From assembly GCA_958417755.1 (NCBI GenBank), contig CATZDY010000100.1, positions 1 through 9,358 of the forward strand: a DNA stretch of 9,358 bases, in the 5' to 3' direction. Source of the stretch: an uncultured Peptococcaceae bacterium. GTDB lineage: Bacteria > Bacillota > Desulfotomaculia > Desulfotomaculales > Desulfocucumaceae. The position numbers and the translations under genes were made by a program. Every line of letters starts with the position of its first letter. Within the stretch, counting starts at the first letter, position 1. The notes under the pieces were generated by a model. That model saw nothing but the letters and a program-made list of their open reading frames with translations, was not told the DNA's origin and did not search any database. Below, piece by piece: positions 1-7,144 of this stretch.

Positions 1-62
1 GGACTCGAACCCTGGACACCCTGATTAAGAGTCAGGTGCTCTACCAACTGAGCTAGCGGTCC
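1..62 (-). tRNA. tRNA-Lys (anticodon CTT), 3' end cut off by the window edge
   Basis: Read on the minus strand this begins GGACCGC (acceptor 5' strand), TA, then a D-arm with GCTC/GAGC pairing. The anticodon arm follows, with stem CCTGA/TCAGG and loop CTCTTAA. The anticodon CTT, at 29-27, decodes AAG lysine. Next come the variable bases GTGTC and the start of the T-arm, with CAGGG and the TTCGAGT loop. The window ends inside the T-arm, so the 3' acceptor strand and any encoded CCA are not visible. The arms pair normally and the gene looks intact. Confidence 0.95.
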
Positions 63-70
63 ATAAAAAA

Positions 71-99
71 ATAATAGATCAATCCTCGGAAAAAAGCAA
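71..99 (-). promoter_or_regulatory. Probable sigma-A promoter of the tRNA-Lys gene
   Basis: On the minus strand, TTGCTT (99-94) and TATTAT (76-71) are separated by 17 nt. The expected start lies a base or two before the first tRNA nucleotide, the usual arrangement for a bacterial tRNA with its own promoter. Only short motifs support this, in A/T-rich DNA. Confidence 0.4.
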
Positions 100-180
100 T
101 CCAAATTTCTACTAACCAATTTTATGCCTAACAAAAACATATTTGCAGTACGAATAGTTTTTCAAAAATTTAATCAAGCT

Positions 181-597
181 TTAAAACCCCGCTGGTTCTT
201 CCCAAGGCCAAAATCCCTGAAACCCTCTTGCTGGAAAGGGCTTTTGCAATAAAACCGGATTTTTTAGAATATAACCAAAGCGACCTGCACGCCAATCCCC
301 AAAAGCTCTTTCTTGTAAAGTGTCATATTCACTCCCCCAAAGCATCTCCATGGGCAAACAAGCAGTGATTTCCACCACTCCTATGATGGCGCCATAATAC
401 GCTTTGGGCAAATCCATGACTCCCGCTTGTTGAAAATATAACAAATCTTTTTTATTGATATCTTGATCATGATTGTTCTTTCCAGCATGAATGGCTACAA
501 AACCACGGATTTTCGTTTTTCTGGGCCTCGTTTCCACAAACTTTTTCCCCATGACTATTAGCTGAGCCCAAGGTTGCCATATTGTTAAAGCTTTCAT
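181..597 (-). CDS. ASCH domain protein
   Basis: This 138-residue protein is essentially one ASCH domain, a small beta-barrel of the PUA-like superfamily thought to bind RNA or modified nucleosides. The family signature is at the N-terminus: MKALTIWQPWAQLI, then GKKFVETRPRK (residues 17-27, the conserved K..ET-R core), then RGFVAIHAGK (31-40). Some relatives, such as E. coli YqfB, are N4-acetylcytidine amidohydrolases; others are phage-associated or of unknown role, so the activity here is open. There is no signal peptide or membrane segment, so it should be cytoplasmic. The ATG is preceded by GAGGTGAGGG, a good ribosome site at short spacing. The gene is co-directional with the tRNA and catalase but separated from both by long gaps, so it is probably transcribed alone. 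Confidence 0.88.
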   Translation of the reverse strand: MKALTIWQPWAQLIVMGKKFVETRPRKTKIRGFVAIHAGKNNHDQDINKKDLLYFQQAGVMDLPKAYYGAIIGVVEITACLPMEMLWGSEYDTLQERAFGDWRAGRFGYILKNPVLLQKPFPARGFQGFWPWEEPAGF

Positions 598-794
598 CCC
601 TCACCTCAATCTATCTTTATACAGCCAATCATCCTGCTATTGATTGTTAGCGTCTTTTTCTACTTAATAAAACAATGGACCAATTATAATATCATTAACA
701 AGCTTTTATGAACAAATATAATTTTTGCATTACTATTCCTTTCCTATGCATGATTTCTTCTAACATATAAATCCTAAATGAAAAACCATGCTTT

Positions 795-836
795 TAAAAA
801 AAGCTACCTTTCCTTTATGATAGGGGAAAAGTAGCT
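795..836 (-). terminator. Rho-independent terminator of the catalase gene
   Basis: On the minus strand, AGCTACTTTTCC (836-825) pairs with GGAAAGGTAGCT (813-802): 12 pairs including one U-G wobble, around an 11-nt loop. A run of T follows at 801-796. It lies 100 nt after the catalase stop. This is the only recognisable element in the 598-935 gap. The rest of that gap is A/T-rich leader of the ASCH gene, with an isolated TATAAT (688-683, minus) that has no convincing -35. Confidence 0.85.
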
Positions 837-935
837 CTAGCAATGAAAGCCTTTGTATCATGTTATCATTTTTCGCAAACCAATTGCCTCATACTATGAT
901 TGGGTAATCAAGTGAACAGAACAAATGCTTTGTCC

Positions 936-2441
936 TTATGCTTTCATAGTGGCTTGCATTCTTTCCTGGTGATTCATCCTGGCTAGCGCTTTGACCTTAT
1001 CCAGCTGCAGTTGTAATGCCTTGGCCATACGCTCCCCATATTCCCGATCAGCCAAATAACAATGGGCTGCATGACGGTATTTGATGTTTGCTGTCACTGG
1101 GGCAATGTTGCGAGCTGTATTACTGATCAATGCTTGTTTTTGCTCCTCATTCATCAAGCGGTATAAATCCCCTGCTTGGTAAAAACAATCATCACTTTTA
1201 TCATCCTTGGGATCATAATGATCTATATCGCCCTCCACCTCTAAAGGCGGTTCTCGGTGGGAATCCTGTTGAGCCCATTCCCCATGGCTATTGGGTTCAT
1301 ATCCTGTTGTAGCACCATAATTGCCATCCACCCGCATCATGCCATCTCGATGGTATGCATGTACCGGACATTTCGGACGATTCACTGGAATCATATCATT
1401 GTTAACCCCTAGACGATAGCGTTGGGCATCTCCATAGGCAAAAAGACGTCCTTGTAATAATTTATCTGGAGACAAGCCAATTCCAGGTACCACATGGGTC
1501 GGATTGAATGCTGCTTGTTCAACCTCTGCAAAATAGTTTTCTGGATTACGATTTAATTCCAGCACCCCTACCTCAATCAGGGGATATTCTTTATGACTCC
1601 ATACTTTGGTGATGTCAAAGGGGTTTTCTTTATGTTGTTTGGCTTGTTCTTGGGTCATAATTTGGAAATACATGGTCCAGCGGGGGAAATCCCCCCTGTC
1701 AATGGCTTCAAATAAATCCTTTTGATGACTTTCTCGATCCTTGCCAACAAGCTTTTCCGCTTCTTCGTCCGTTAAATTCTTAATACCTTGCTGGGTTTTT
1801 AAATGAAATTTAACCCACACCCGTTGGTTTTCTTGATTATAGAGACTAAAGGTATGGCTTCCAAAACCATGCATATGTCGATAGGTAGCAGGAATTCCCC
1901 GGTCAGACATAACCACTGTAACCTGGTGTAGGGCTTCGGGAAGCATGGTCCAAAAATCCCAATTGTTCTGAGCTGAACGCATATTGGTTTTGGGGTCCCG
2001 CTTGACAGCATGATTTAAATCAGGAAAATGCAAAGCATCGCGGATAAAAAACACTGGCGTATTGTTACCCACCAAATCCCAATTGCCTTCCTCTGTGTAG
2101 AATTTAATAGCAAATCCCCGAATATCCCGTTCCGCATCAGCAGCGCCCCGTTCCCCTGCTACAGTGGAAAAGCGAACAAATACCTCTGTGTTTTTCCCCT
2201 TTTCAAAGACTTTGGCTTTGGTATACTGGGTCACATCATGGGTGACTGTAAATGTACCATAAGCACCGCTTCCCTTAGCATGCATACGCCTCTCCGGTAT
2301 GACCTCCCGATCAAAATGAGCCAGTTTCTCCATAAACCACAAATCCTGTAACATCATAGGCCCCCGAGGCCCAGCTGTCAAAGAATTTTGGTTATCCGCT
2401 ACAGGGGATCCATTGACACTGGTAAGTTTTTTATCTCCCAC
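936..2441 (-). CDS. katA: Monofunctional haem catalase (KatA type)
   Basis: Converts hydrogen peroxide to water and oxygen in the cytoplasm. In numbering from an ATG at 2477, the distal histidine is H66 in RRMHAKGSGAYG. The distal asparagine is N138 in GNWDLVGNNTPVFFIRD. The proximal haem ligand is Y348 in RLFAYGDAQRYRLG, with R344 as its partner. The long C-terminal flavodoxin-like domain of large-subunit catalases is absent, so this is the small-subunit class; it matches B. subtilis KatA along its length. I chose the GTG at 2441 (501 aa). A perfect AAAGGAGG (2456-2449) sits 7 nt before it, and the product then begins GDKKLTSVNGSPVADNQNS, where known catalases begin. The ATG at 2447 lies one base from that SD, and the ATG at 2477 has no SD. 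The gene has its own promoter and terminator. No key residue is missing. Confidence 0.97.
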   Translation of the reverse strand: MGDKKLTSVNGSPVADNQNSLTAGPRGPMMLQDLWFMEKLAHFDREVIPERRMHAKGSGAYGTFTVTHDVTQYTKAKVFEKGKNTEVFVRFSTVAGERGAADAERDIRGFAIKFYTEEGNWDLVGNNTPVFFIRDALHFPDLNHAVKRDPKTNMRSAQNNWDFWTMLPEALHQVTVVMSDRGIPATYRHMHGFGSHTFSLYNQENQRVWVKFHLKTQQGIKNLTDEEAEKLVGKDRESHQKDLFEAIDRGDFPRWTMYFQIMTQEQAKQHKENPFDITKVWSHKEYPLIEVGVLELNRNPENYFAEVEQAAFNPTHVVPGIGLSPDKLLQGRLFAYGDAQRYRLGVNNDMIPVNRPKCPVHAYHRDGMMRVDGNYGATTGYEPNSHGEWAQQDSHREPPLEVEGDIDHYDPKDDKSDDCFYQAGDLYRLMNEEQKQALISNTARNIAPVTANIKYRHAAHCYLADREYGERMAKALQLQLDKVKALARMNHQERMQATMKA

Positions 2442-2448
2442 TTCCATT

Positions 2449-2456
2449 CCTCCTTT
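2449..2456 (-). promoter_or_regulatory. Ribosome binding site that selects a GTG start for catalase
   Basis: AAAGGAGG reads on the minus strand, 7 nt before the GTG at 2441-2439. The in-frame ATG at 2447-2445 starts one base after the SD, too close for normal initiation. The site therefore argues for the GTG. Confidence 0.7.
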
Positions 2457-2607
2457 GTATTTATGTTTGGTCAACATGATAAAGATGCCTTATCATCTTT
2501 TTATTGTACATATTTTCTTCTTTCATAAAAAACTTTTTATTTCAACAATCCGTCCATAATAGCTGAAATAGTTGGTATCTTTCATGAATTTATTCCCCAC
2601 ATAATAT

Positions 2608-2639
2608 CTATAATAATTATTAACAAATAATATATTCAA
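2608..2639 (-). promoter_or_regulatory. Catalase promoter with overlapping PerR box
   Basis: Positions 2608-2622 read CTATAATAATTATTA. They match the Per-box consensus TTATAATnATTATAA at 12 of 14 defined positions. On the minus strand a candidate promoter, TTGAAT (2639-2634), 18 nt, TATTAT (2615-2610), places its -10 inside the box. That is the expected layout for peroxide-induced derepression by PerR, a known regulator of catalase genes in Bacillota. The implied leader is about 160 nt. The box is symmetrical, so it could also control the plus-strand ORFs from 2841. Local A/T richness raises the chance-match risk. Confidence 0.6.
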
Positions 2640-2840
2640 TTGGCAAACTTGTCAACAAAGAATTTTATTCATTATTTTACATCAATACCAGATAATCTGT
2701 TTTCTTTCTATTCCCAAAACAAAGAAATTTTTTATAATCTATGCAACCAAGTATCCTGGATTCTGCGGACAAAGCAACCTAATACGATAAATTACAATAA
2801 TAAAAAGAAATTTCCCCCTCATCACTGCACAGGAAATCAA

Positions 2841-3020
2841 GTGGTTAAGGGGCAATTGACGCAAGAAGAAGCAAACAAAACAATTGCCTCCATGGAAAAA
2901 ACGTTAGAGGAACTCAAAAATGGTACAATACAAATTTCTCAAGGGCCTGGTGAAATTTCTTTGGCAATTTCTGAATATAGAGATTCCCACCAAAATAAAT
3001 ACCTAAGAAACCTCAGCTAA
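2841..3020 (+). CDS. Hypothetical small protein (59 aa), uncertain
   Basis: I do not recognise this protein. A GTG at 2841 is preceded by AGGA at 6-nt spacing and opens a 59-residue frame: VKGQLTQEEANKTIASMEKTLEELKNG, then a hydrophilic tail ending KYLRNLS. The LTQEEA...MEKTLEEL stretch is a predicted amphipathic helix. It loosely recalls the 'LTQEQAD' repeats of some small Bacillota proteins (DUF2680-like), but that is only resemblance. The same frame is open back to 2631 (a TTG at 2640 would give 126 aa), yet that upstream part is low in protein character and has no SD. Five bases after its stop a second tiny ORF begins, and a terminator closes the pair. It may be a remnant rather than a working gene. 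Confidence 0.33.
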   Translation: MVKGQLTQEEANKTIASMEKTLEELKNGTIQISQGPGEISLAISEYRDSHQNKYLRNLS

Positions 3021-3024
3021 AAGA

Positions 3025-3135
3025 ATGCTTCTGCAACCGAATCCAGTAAAGTCGACGTTTTTAGTCAGACAAAGATATACACTTATCTCCCGCGCTAGAG
3101 AAAACTTAAGTCAAAAAATAATCAGAGAAAAATAA
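3025..3135 (+). CDS. Possible 36-aa small protein
   Basis: The ATG at 3025 lies just after the stop of the preceding ORF and opens 36 codons. The product is MLLQPNPVKSTFLVRQ, then a basic helical tail with RARENLSQKIIREK. It has many arginines and lysines and no membrane segment. The terminator hairpin at 3128-3170 begins inside its last codons, which is typical of the end of a transcription unit. The ribosome site is poor (AAAAGA directly before the ATG), so it would depend on translational coupling. I do not recognise the sequence. Confidence 0.22.
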   Translation: MLLQPNPVKSTFLVRQRYTLISRARENLSQKIIREK

Positions 3136-3170
3136 CCAGATGGAGTTCTCCTACCCCACTGGTTATTTTT
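3128..3170. terminator. Bidirectional hairpin terminator
   Basis: AAAAATAACCAG (3128-3139) and CTGGTTATTTTT (3159-3170) form a perfect 12-bp stem with a 19-nt loop. A small GGAG-TT-CTCC palindrome sits inside the loop. The T-run follows on the plus strand. In the minus direction the stem also ends in TTTTT followed by another T-run. It can end plus transcripts of the tiny ORFs and, less directly, minus read-through from the GGDEF gene 325 nt away. Confidence 0.7.
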
Positions 3171-3494
3171 ATCATCTTGTCTCTATGATTCTGCATGAAT
3201 CTAATATAGAAACATAACTGCAAATGCTGAACAATAAAATAATGATTCATTGAAGCTAAGGAAGACCCTAGCGCAGGGTTTACGCAAATCACGGAATGGG
3301 TAAATACAGCATTGGATGGCAACAAAGAGGGGACCATGTTAGAAATCAACCATTATAATCTTTATTTTATTGGGTTTGAACTTACTCCCATGGATAGGAT
3401 GGATGTATTGAAATAGCTACAGAAGACGGGGCAAGCTAATTTTTAGACCCATTAGGCAGCGGATGATAAAAGTCCAGCAAATTATTTATAATAA
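3171..3494. other. Intergenic stretch with possible decayed coding sequence
   Basis: No intact gene is visible. On the plus strand, 3246-3416 is an open frame of 56 codons without a start. It has balanced composition: EAKEDPSAGFTQITEWVNTA, then NHYNLYFIGFELTPMDRMDVLK and a stop. Overlapping it, in the frame of 3407, is IEIATEDGAS followed by a stop. This looks like the frameshifted tail of a vanished gene, but I cannot name a family. The minus-strand open frame across 3122-3349 overlaps the terminator and has no SD, so I do not call it. Confidence 0.3.
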
Positions 3495-4901
3495 TCATGA
3501 ATCCCAATTTATTTTTGCACATTGGTGCAAGGCACGCAAAGTATTTTTCATGTCAGAGCCATAAAAAACATAGCAATTCTTGCCTTGTTTTTTTGCTTCA
3601 TAAAGAGCAATATCAGCATGTTCATACAGCTCTTCAAAAGTATTGCCATCTTTCCCAACCATGGCGATCCCCATGCTACAAGAAATCTGTAGGGGCCAAC
3701 TCTTTTGAAAAAAGGGCTTTAAAAATAATTGTTGGACAGCCAAAACTTTTTCCTTCACATAGTCAGGAGAAGCAGCATTATAGATAAATACTGCAAACTC
3801 ATCCCCACCAATTCTACCAAAAACATCATGTTGATGAAACAATCTACTGATTTTTTGGGCTATTTCAGCAAGGATTTGATCCCCAAAACGATGGCCATAT
3901 GTGTCATTGATTTGTTTAAAATCATCTACATCAATAATCAGAAATCCATGACATTGTGGTTTGTTTTCCCGTTTTAGAATATCTTGAATCAAACCCTCTG
4001 TTACCTTCCGGTTATACAGACCAGTCAAAGAATCCCGTTGGGATTGGTATTGTAAAGCCAATATCCTTTGCTTTTGTTCATCAATATTTTTAATATAAGT
4101 GAATCCCTTGATATTTCCAGTAAGAACATCACGGATGATATGCATGGTGGTTAACATCCATACTTTTTGTCCCTGTTTATCATGCCAACAATGCTCAAGT
4201 CTCAATTCATGTATTCCCTCTGCAAAGGATTGCATGATAGACGCAATGCCAAAGGTTTTGACATATTTTTCTTTGTCCTGCGCAAAGACTCTGGTTTCAA
4301 CTATATCAGTCAATAATTGATGATAAGATTCTTTGGGTATTTCCTGCCATCCCAAAGCTTCTTTTTCCCTATAGGTTTCAACCAAATCCTCTGTAACATT
4401 TACCTCATAATATACCGCAGCTTCAGCAAGCATCATGTTCCAATACTGCTCCTTCTGCCCACAACAAAGTTCTATTTCCTTTTGCTTTGTTATATCCTCT
4501 ACCACACCCACTGCATGATAGGGAATCCCCTTCTCATTGTCCACCGCAACCAGGGTGATTTTATTCCAAGCATAGTTGGCACTCAATATTTTTGTCCTTA
4601 TTGCACAAGAAACAACGGTTTCGTCCTGTTCAATCCGCTCAAACAGGGCCAAAAAAAACTGCGCATCTTCCCGGTGCACCAATCCGTTTTTTACCAGCAT
4701 CTCCGGAGTGGTCTCAATCCTTTGGGACAATGGCTCTATGGCCAAAAAGTTATCCCATTGGACGATGGTATGTGTGGACAAAGAAAAATCAAATAGACCA
4801 ATTGCCATTTGAGATAAAGCAATACGCAAACGTTTCTTTTGCCATATATTATCTTTTTCTTGGGACCATAATGCATGCTGATGGGATAAAACAGGAGTCA
4901 T
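3495..4901 (-). CDS. PAS-PAS-GGDEF diguanylate cyclase (3' part of the split gene)
   Basis: Would make cyclic di-GMP from two GTP. In numbering from the ATG at 4901 (468 aa), a first PAS-like region spans about 22-142, ending GVVEDITKQKEIEL. A second spans about 152-275, ending FTYIKNIDEQKQRIL. The GGDEF domain is at about 287-450: DSLTGLYNRK (290-299), the metal and guanine-binding DVDDFKQINDTYGHRFGD (324-341), and the active-site signature GGDEF at 365-369. Product-inhibition I-site: the expected RxxD position reads HQHD (356-359), so the arginine is missing and feedback inhibition may be weak. There are no membrane segments or EAL domain. The ATG lacks an SD; the frame continues upstream through 18 codons to the TAA, so independent translation is doubtful. 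If made, it lacks the SnoaL and first PAS modules. Confidence 0.85.
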   Translation of the reverse strand: MTPVLSHQHALWSQEKDNIWQKKRLRIALSQMAIGLFDFSLSTHTIVQWDNFLAIEPLSQRIETTPEMLVKNGLVHREDAQFFLALFERIEQDETVVSCAIRTKILSANYAWNKITLVAVDNEKGIPYHAVGVVEDITKQKEIELCCGQKEQYWNMMLAEAAVYYEVNVTEDLVETYREKEALGWQEIPKESYHQLLTDIVETRVFAQDKEKYVKTFGIASIMQSFAEGIHELRLEHCWHDKQGQKVWMLTTMHIIRDVLTGNIKGFTYIKNIDEQKQRILALQYQSQRDSLTGLYNRKVTEGLIQDILKRENKPQCHGFLIIDVDDFKQINDTYGHRFGDQILAEIAQKISRLFHQHDVFGRIGGDEFAVFIYNAASPDYVKEKVLAVQQLFLKPFFQKSWPLQISCSMGIAMVGKDGNTFEELYEHADIALYEAKKQGKNCYVFYGSDMKNTLRALHQCAKINWDS

Positions 4902-4955
4902 ACATAGACCAAAAATAAAAGGTTTTCCAGATGCAGAAAAAAATTTTTTTCCTTG

Positions 4956-5705
4956 TTACCAAACCCATACATAATCACCTTCTTTTTTTAACATTCGATA
5001 TTGCAGGTGATATTCATCACTGGCATGGAAACTAATATGCAACGTATGTTGTACCCTATCCCTATCTTCTGGATGTATGGAGTTGGCAACACAGCCTTCT
5101 ACTATATGTAAAAATTCTTCATATGTATTGTAACCCAAATGTCTAAGAAATTGATGATGTAAAAAATAAACTGGGTAACCAGGTTGATTGAACCTGCTTA
5201 CCATGCCAAAGGATACAGTATCTTTATGTAACGCAAAGCCCTCTTCATTTTCCTTTAGATATGGTAATTTTTCTTCCCCTTGATGACAACACAAGCCTTG
5301 CTTCTCTTCTTTTTCTGGCCTAAGGGAAAGGTGTAGGGTACACACTTGATATTCATTCTTTTGAAATCGCAAAAAAGCAGTTAAATCCATTCGTTTTGGC
5401 AACAGTCCATTTGAACCCTTTTGTTTCACTGTAATCCTGGAAAAAAGGGCAATACAATCTGAGGATATTGGTTGATACATCATTTCATCAAAATCAACAG
5501 CCAAAGCTTTTGGCGCATGTTTACATTCATTCTCCAATAACTTCTTCAATTCCAGCTTATTTCCAGCAAATCCATAGGCCCCCAAACCAATGCTATGGAT
5601 ATCATCAGTTAGCAAAGAAAGAACCTTAGGAATATTTCTTTCAACCCAATAGGCGTATATCAATTCCTGCAATTTAAGCTTTGCTGCCAATAAACCATTC
5701 TCCAT
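4956..5705 (-). CDS. SnoaL-like (NTF2 fold) plus truncated PAS protein (5' part of the split gene)
   Basis: The 249-aa product begins with an NTF2/SnoaL-like ligand-binding region at about 8-130: LQELIYAYWVERNIPKVLSLL, DDIHSIGLGAYGF, and a closing beta strand YQVCTLHLSLRP. Such domains occur at the front of PAS-GGDEF sensors in Bacillota. A linker and PAS_3 domain follow from about 160: FLRHLGYNTYEEFL, HPEDRDRVQ, then YRMLKKEGDYVWVW. Translation ends at TAA in the middle of the PAS beta-sheet. No signal peptide or membrane segment is visible. The ribosome site is weak (GGTGGTGACC before ATG). The gene lies about 300 nt downstream of the recombinase gene on the same strand, and its candidate promoter overlaps recombination site 1. 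Alone it has no output domain, so it is either non-functional or a sensor-only fragment. Confidence 0.8.
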   Translation of the reverse strand: MENGLLAAKLKLQELIYAYWVERNIPKVLSLLTDDIHSIGLGAYGFAGNKLELKKLLENECKHAPKALAVDFDEMMYQPISSDCIALFSRITVKQKGSNGLLPKRMDLTAFLRFQKNEYQVCTLHLSLRPEKEEKQGLCCHQGEEKLPYLKENEEGFALHKDTVSFGMVSRFNQPGYPVYFLHHQFLRHLGYNTYEEFLHIVEGCVANSIHPEDRDRVQHTLHISFHASDEYHLQYRMLKKEGDYVWVW

Positions 5706-5908
5706 TGGTCACCACCACTTCTTTCTTCCAAATTACAGCAATAACAAGAATTTTTGTGTTGGCTTATTGAGCAGATTTAACCCTGCATCCTAATTCTATG
5801 CCATATTAGCAAAAAATATTTTATTCATTAAAATGAATTTGATTTTCATGAACCCACTTCAATATCACAAGGATATTCATTACACATAAAAATAAACACT
5901 TTAGAAAT

Positions 5909-5937
5909 ACTATAGCATATATTACATCCCAAAGTAA
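5909..5937 (-). promoter_or_regulatory. Candidate promoter for the SnoaL-PAS-GGDEF gene, overlapping site 1
   Basis: On the minus strand, TTACTT (5937-5932), 17 nt, and an extended -10 TGC-TATAGT (TATAGT at 5914-5909). The -35 lies in the centre and outer arm of the palindromic recombination site. The leader would be about 200 nt. It is a motif match in A/T-rich DNA. The overlap means that recombinase binding, or inversion, could affect it. Confidence 0.4.
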
Positions 5938-5950
5938 CATACTTTGGGAT
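5926..5950. repeat. Inverted recombination site 1 (left of the recombinase gene)
   Basis: This is a perfect dyad: arm ATCCCAAAGTA (5926-5936), centre ACA (5937-5939), arm TACTTTGGGAT (5940-5950). Two inverted 11-bp arms around a short centre are the form expected of a tyrosine-recombinase core site. A near-identical copy in the opposite orientation lies at 7298-7322, on the other side of the recombinase gene. The ACA centre defines the orientation. Confidence 0.7.
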
Positions 5951-6000
5951 ACATACGAGTAATTCATAATAAACATAGCATTTATCCAATAAGTGACGGT

Positions 6001-7116
6001 TTAAATTGACGATGAAACATATAATTCACCTAAACGTTCCATCTCCCTTTTCTTATGTTCTTGCAAAGAATGGGCATATTGGTTTAATGTAATTGTGGCG
6101 GATGAATGCCCTAATATCTCACTCAATGTTTTGGCATCAAAACCCATTTCCAAGGCTCTTGTAGCAAAAGTATGTCGTAAGGCATGAAATTTTACGTCAG
6201 CAATTTTTGCCTTCTTTAAAATGGATTTAAAATAATAACGATAAATTCTTGGCTCAATAAATTTTTCCTTATTATGAAGGACAAACCCATTTTCTTTTTT
6301 ACATGATTTTAGTTTATCCATTAAAAATTGTGGCAAAGGTATTTCTCTGCAAGAGGCGATACTTTTGGGCGTTGAAAATATAACCTTGGTTTTATGGGAG
6401 TCATTCTTATCTAAATTTGCTATTCTTTGAATACTTCTTTCTATACGTACGGTATTTTTTTCAAAGTCTATATCTTCCCATTTTAGCGCGCATAATTCAC
6501 CAATTCTCATACCAGTATATAGGGATATTAATATCCCTATATCATTTAGATTCTTGGATATTGCAATTTCTTTTTCAATCCTTTTTTGCTCTTTTCTACT
6601 CAAAATCCTTATACTTTTATGTTCAAGCTTAGGAAGTTTAATAGATGAATAAACATCATTGATTAATTTTCTGTTTTGCGCTTCACGCAAAGCTGTTTTC
6701 ATCATAGCAAAAATTAAACGAACAGTTTTAACTGATAAACCGAGATTTAATTTTCTATTGATAAAATCTTGTATGGTTTTACTGTTTAATTTAATTAATT
6801 TTATATTTCCCAAATCAGGCAATATATGATTGTGAATATATCCCATATAAACACCATATGTTGAAGGCTTCACTTGATTTTCAAGAGATAATAACCATAA
6901 TTGAAACCAATGGCTTACAGTTATATTACTATGGCATGGCTGTTGTTGATTTTGCATATTTATTTTACATTGCATAAGCTTTGTTTTTACTTCGCAATAA
7001 TTTCGGGCATAAACATATCCATACCTTGCTTTGCCCAAGGAATCATAACCTTTAATGTATCTGCCTTCATACCGACCATCTTTTCTTTTATAAATATTCT
7101 CTCCTCTTCTCGACAT
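6001..7116 (-). CDS. Tyrosine-type site-specific recombinase (phage integrase family)
   Basis: A complete recombinase that cuts and rejoins DNA through a 3'-phosphotyrosine intermediate. From the ATG at 7116 (371 aa), an arm-binding-like N-terminus MSRRGENIYKRKDGRYEGRY is followed by a SAM-like core-binding domain (about 64-160) and the catalytic domain (about 170-360). All catalytic residues are present: R204 in TGMRIGELCAL, K251 in STPKSIASCREIPL, H311 and R314 in HALRHTFAT, H337 in LGHSSATITLNQYAH, and Y347 in the same motif. I prefer 7116 over the ATG at 7152 because family members start near MSRRGENIYKRKDGR and AAGGA lies 10 nt upstream. The gene is visibly more A/T-rich than catalase or glmS, suggesting acquisition. 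No excisionase, relaxase or cargo gene accompanies it. It is bracketed by inverted sites, so a DNA-invertase role fits best. Confidence 0.95.
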   Translation of the reverse strand: MSRRGENIYKRKDGRYEGRYIKGYDSLGKARYGYVYARNYCEVKTKLMQCKINMQNQQQPCHSNITVSHWFQLWLLSLENQVKPSTYGVYMGYIHNHILPDLGNIKLIKLNSKTIQDFINRKLNLGLSVKTVRLIFAMMKTALREAQNRKLINDVYSSIKLPKLEHKSIRILSRKEQKRIEKEIAISKNLNDIGILISLYTGMRIGELCALKWEDIDFEKNTVRIERSIQRIANLDKNDSHKTKVIFSTPKSIASCREIPLPQFLMDKLKSCKKENGFVLHNKEKFIEPRIYRYYFKSILKKAKIADVKFHALRHTFATRALEMGFDAKTLSEILGHSSATITLNQYAHSLQEHKKREMERLGELYVSSSI

Positions 7117-7144
7117 TTGCACCCCATCCTTTTTGATTATTGAC

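Larger units (their letters stand above)
3495..5705 (-). pseudogene. SnoaL-PAS-PAS-PAS-GGDEF gene interrupted by one in-frame TAA
   Basis: The frames at 5705-4956 and 4901-3495 are the same frame, separated only by the TAA at 4958-4956 and 18 further sense codons that read QGKKFFSASGKPFIFGLC. Across the stop the sequence runs GDYVWVW, stop, QGKKFFSASGKPFIFG. This is the normal end of a PAS_3/PAC fold, whose members read like 'YVWVxxxGKxxxxxGKPxxxxG'. Neither half makes a complete PAS here by itself, and the second half has no SD before its first ATG at 4901. The restored gene would have 736 codons and encode a cytoplasmic sensor diguanylate cyclase. A single substitution (for example from GAA) explains the stop. 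Read-through, or a sequencing error, are the alternatives. Confidence 0.75.

Noticed and set aside
936..2477. ATG at 2477 as the catalase start
   Set aside because: It has no SD and adds MLTKHKYKGG, absent from relatives. A perfect SD is placed for the GTG at 2441.
3122..3349. 75-aa minus-strand ORF
   Set aside because: It overlaps the bidirectional terminator, has no SD and has no recognisable protein character. The plus strand of the same region is the more protein-like one.
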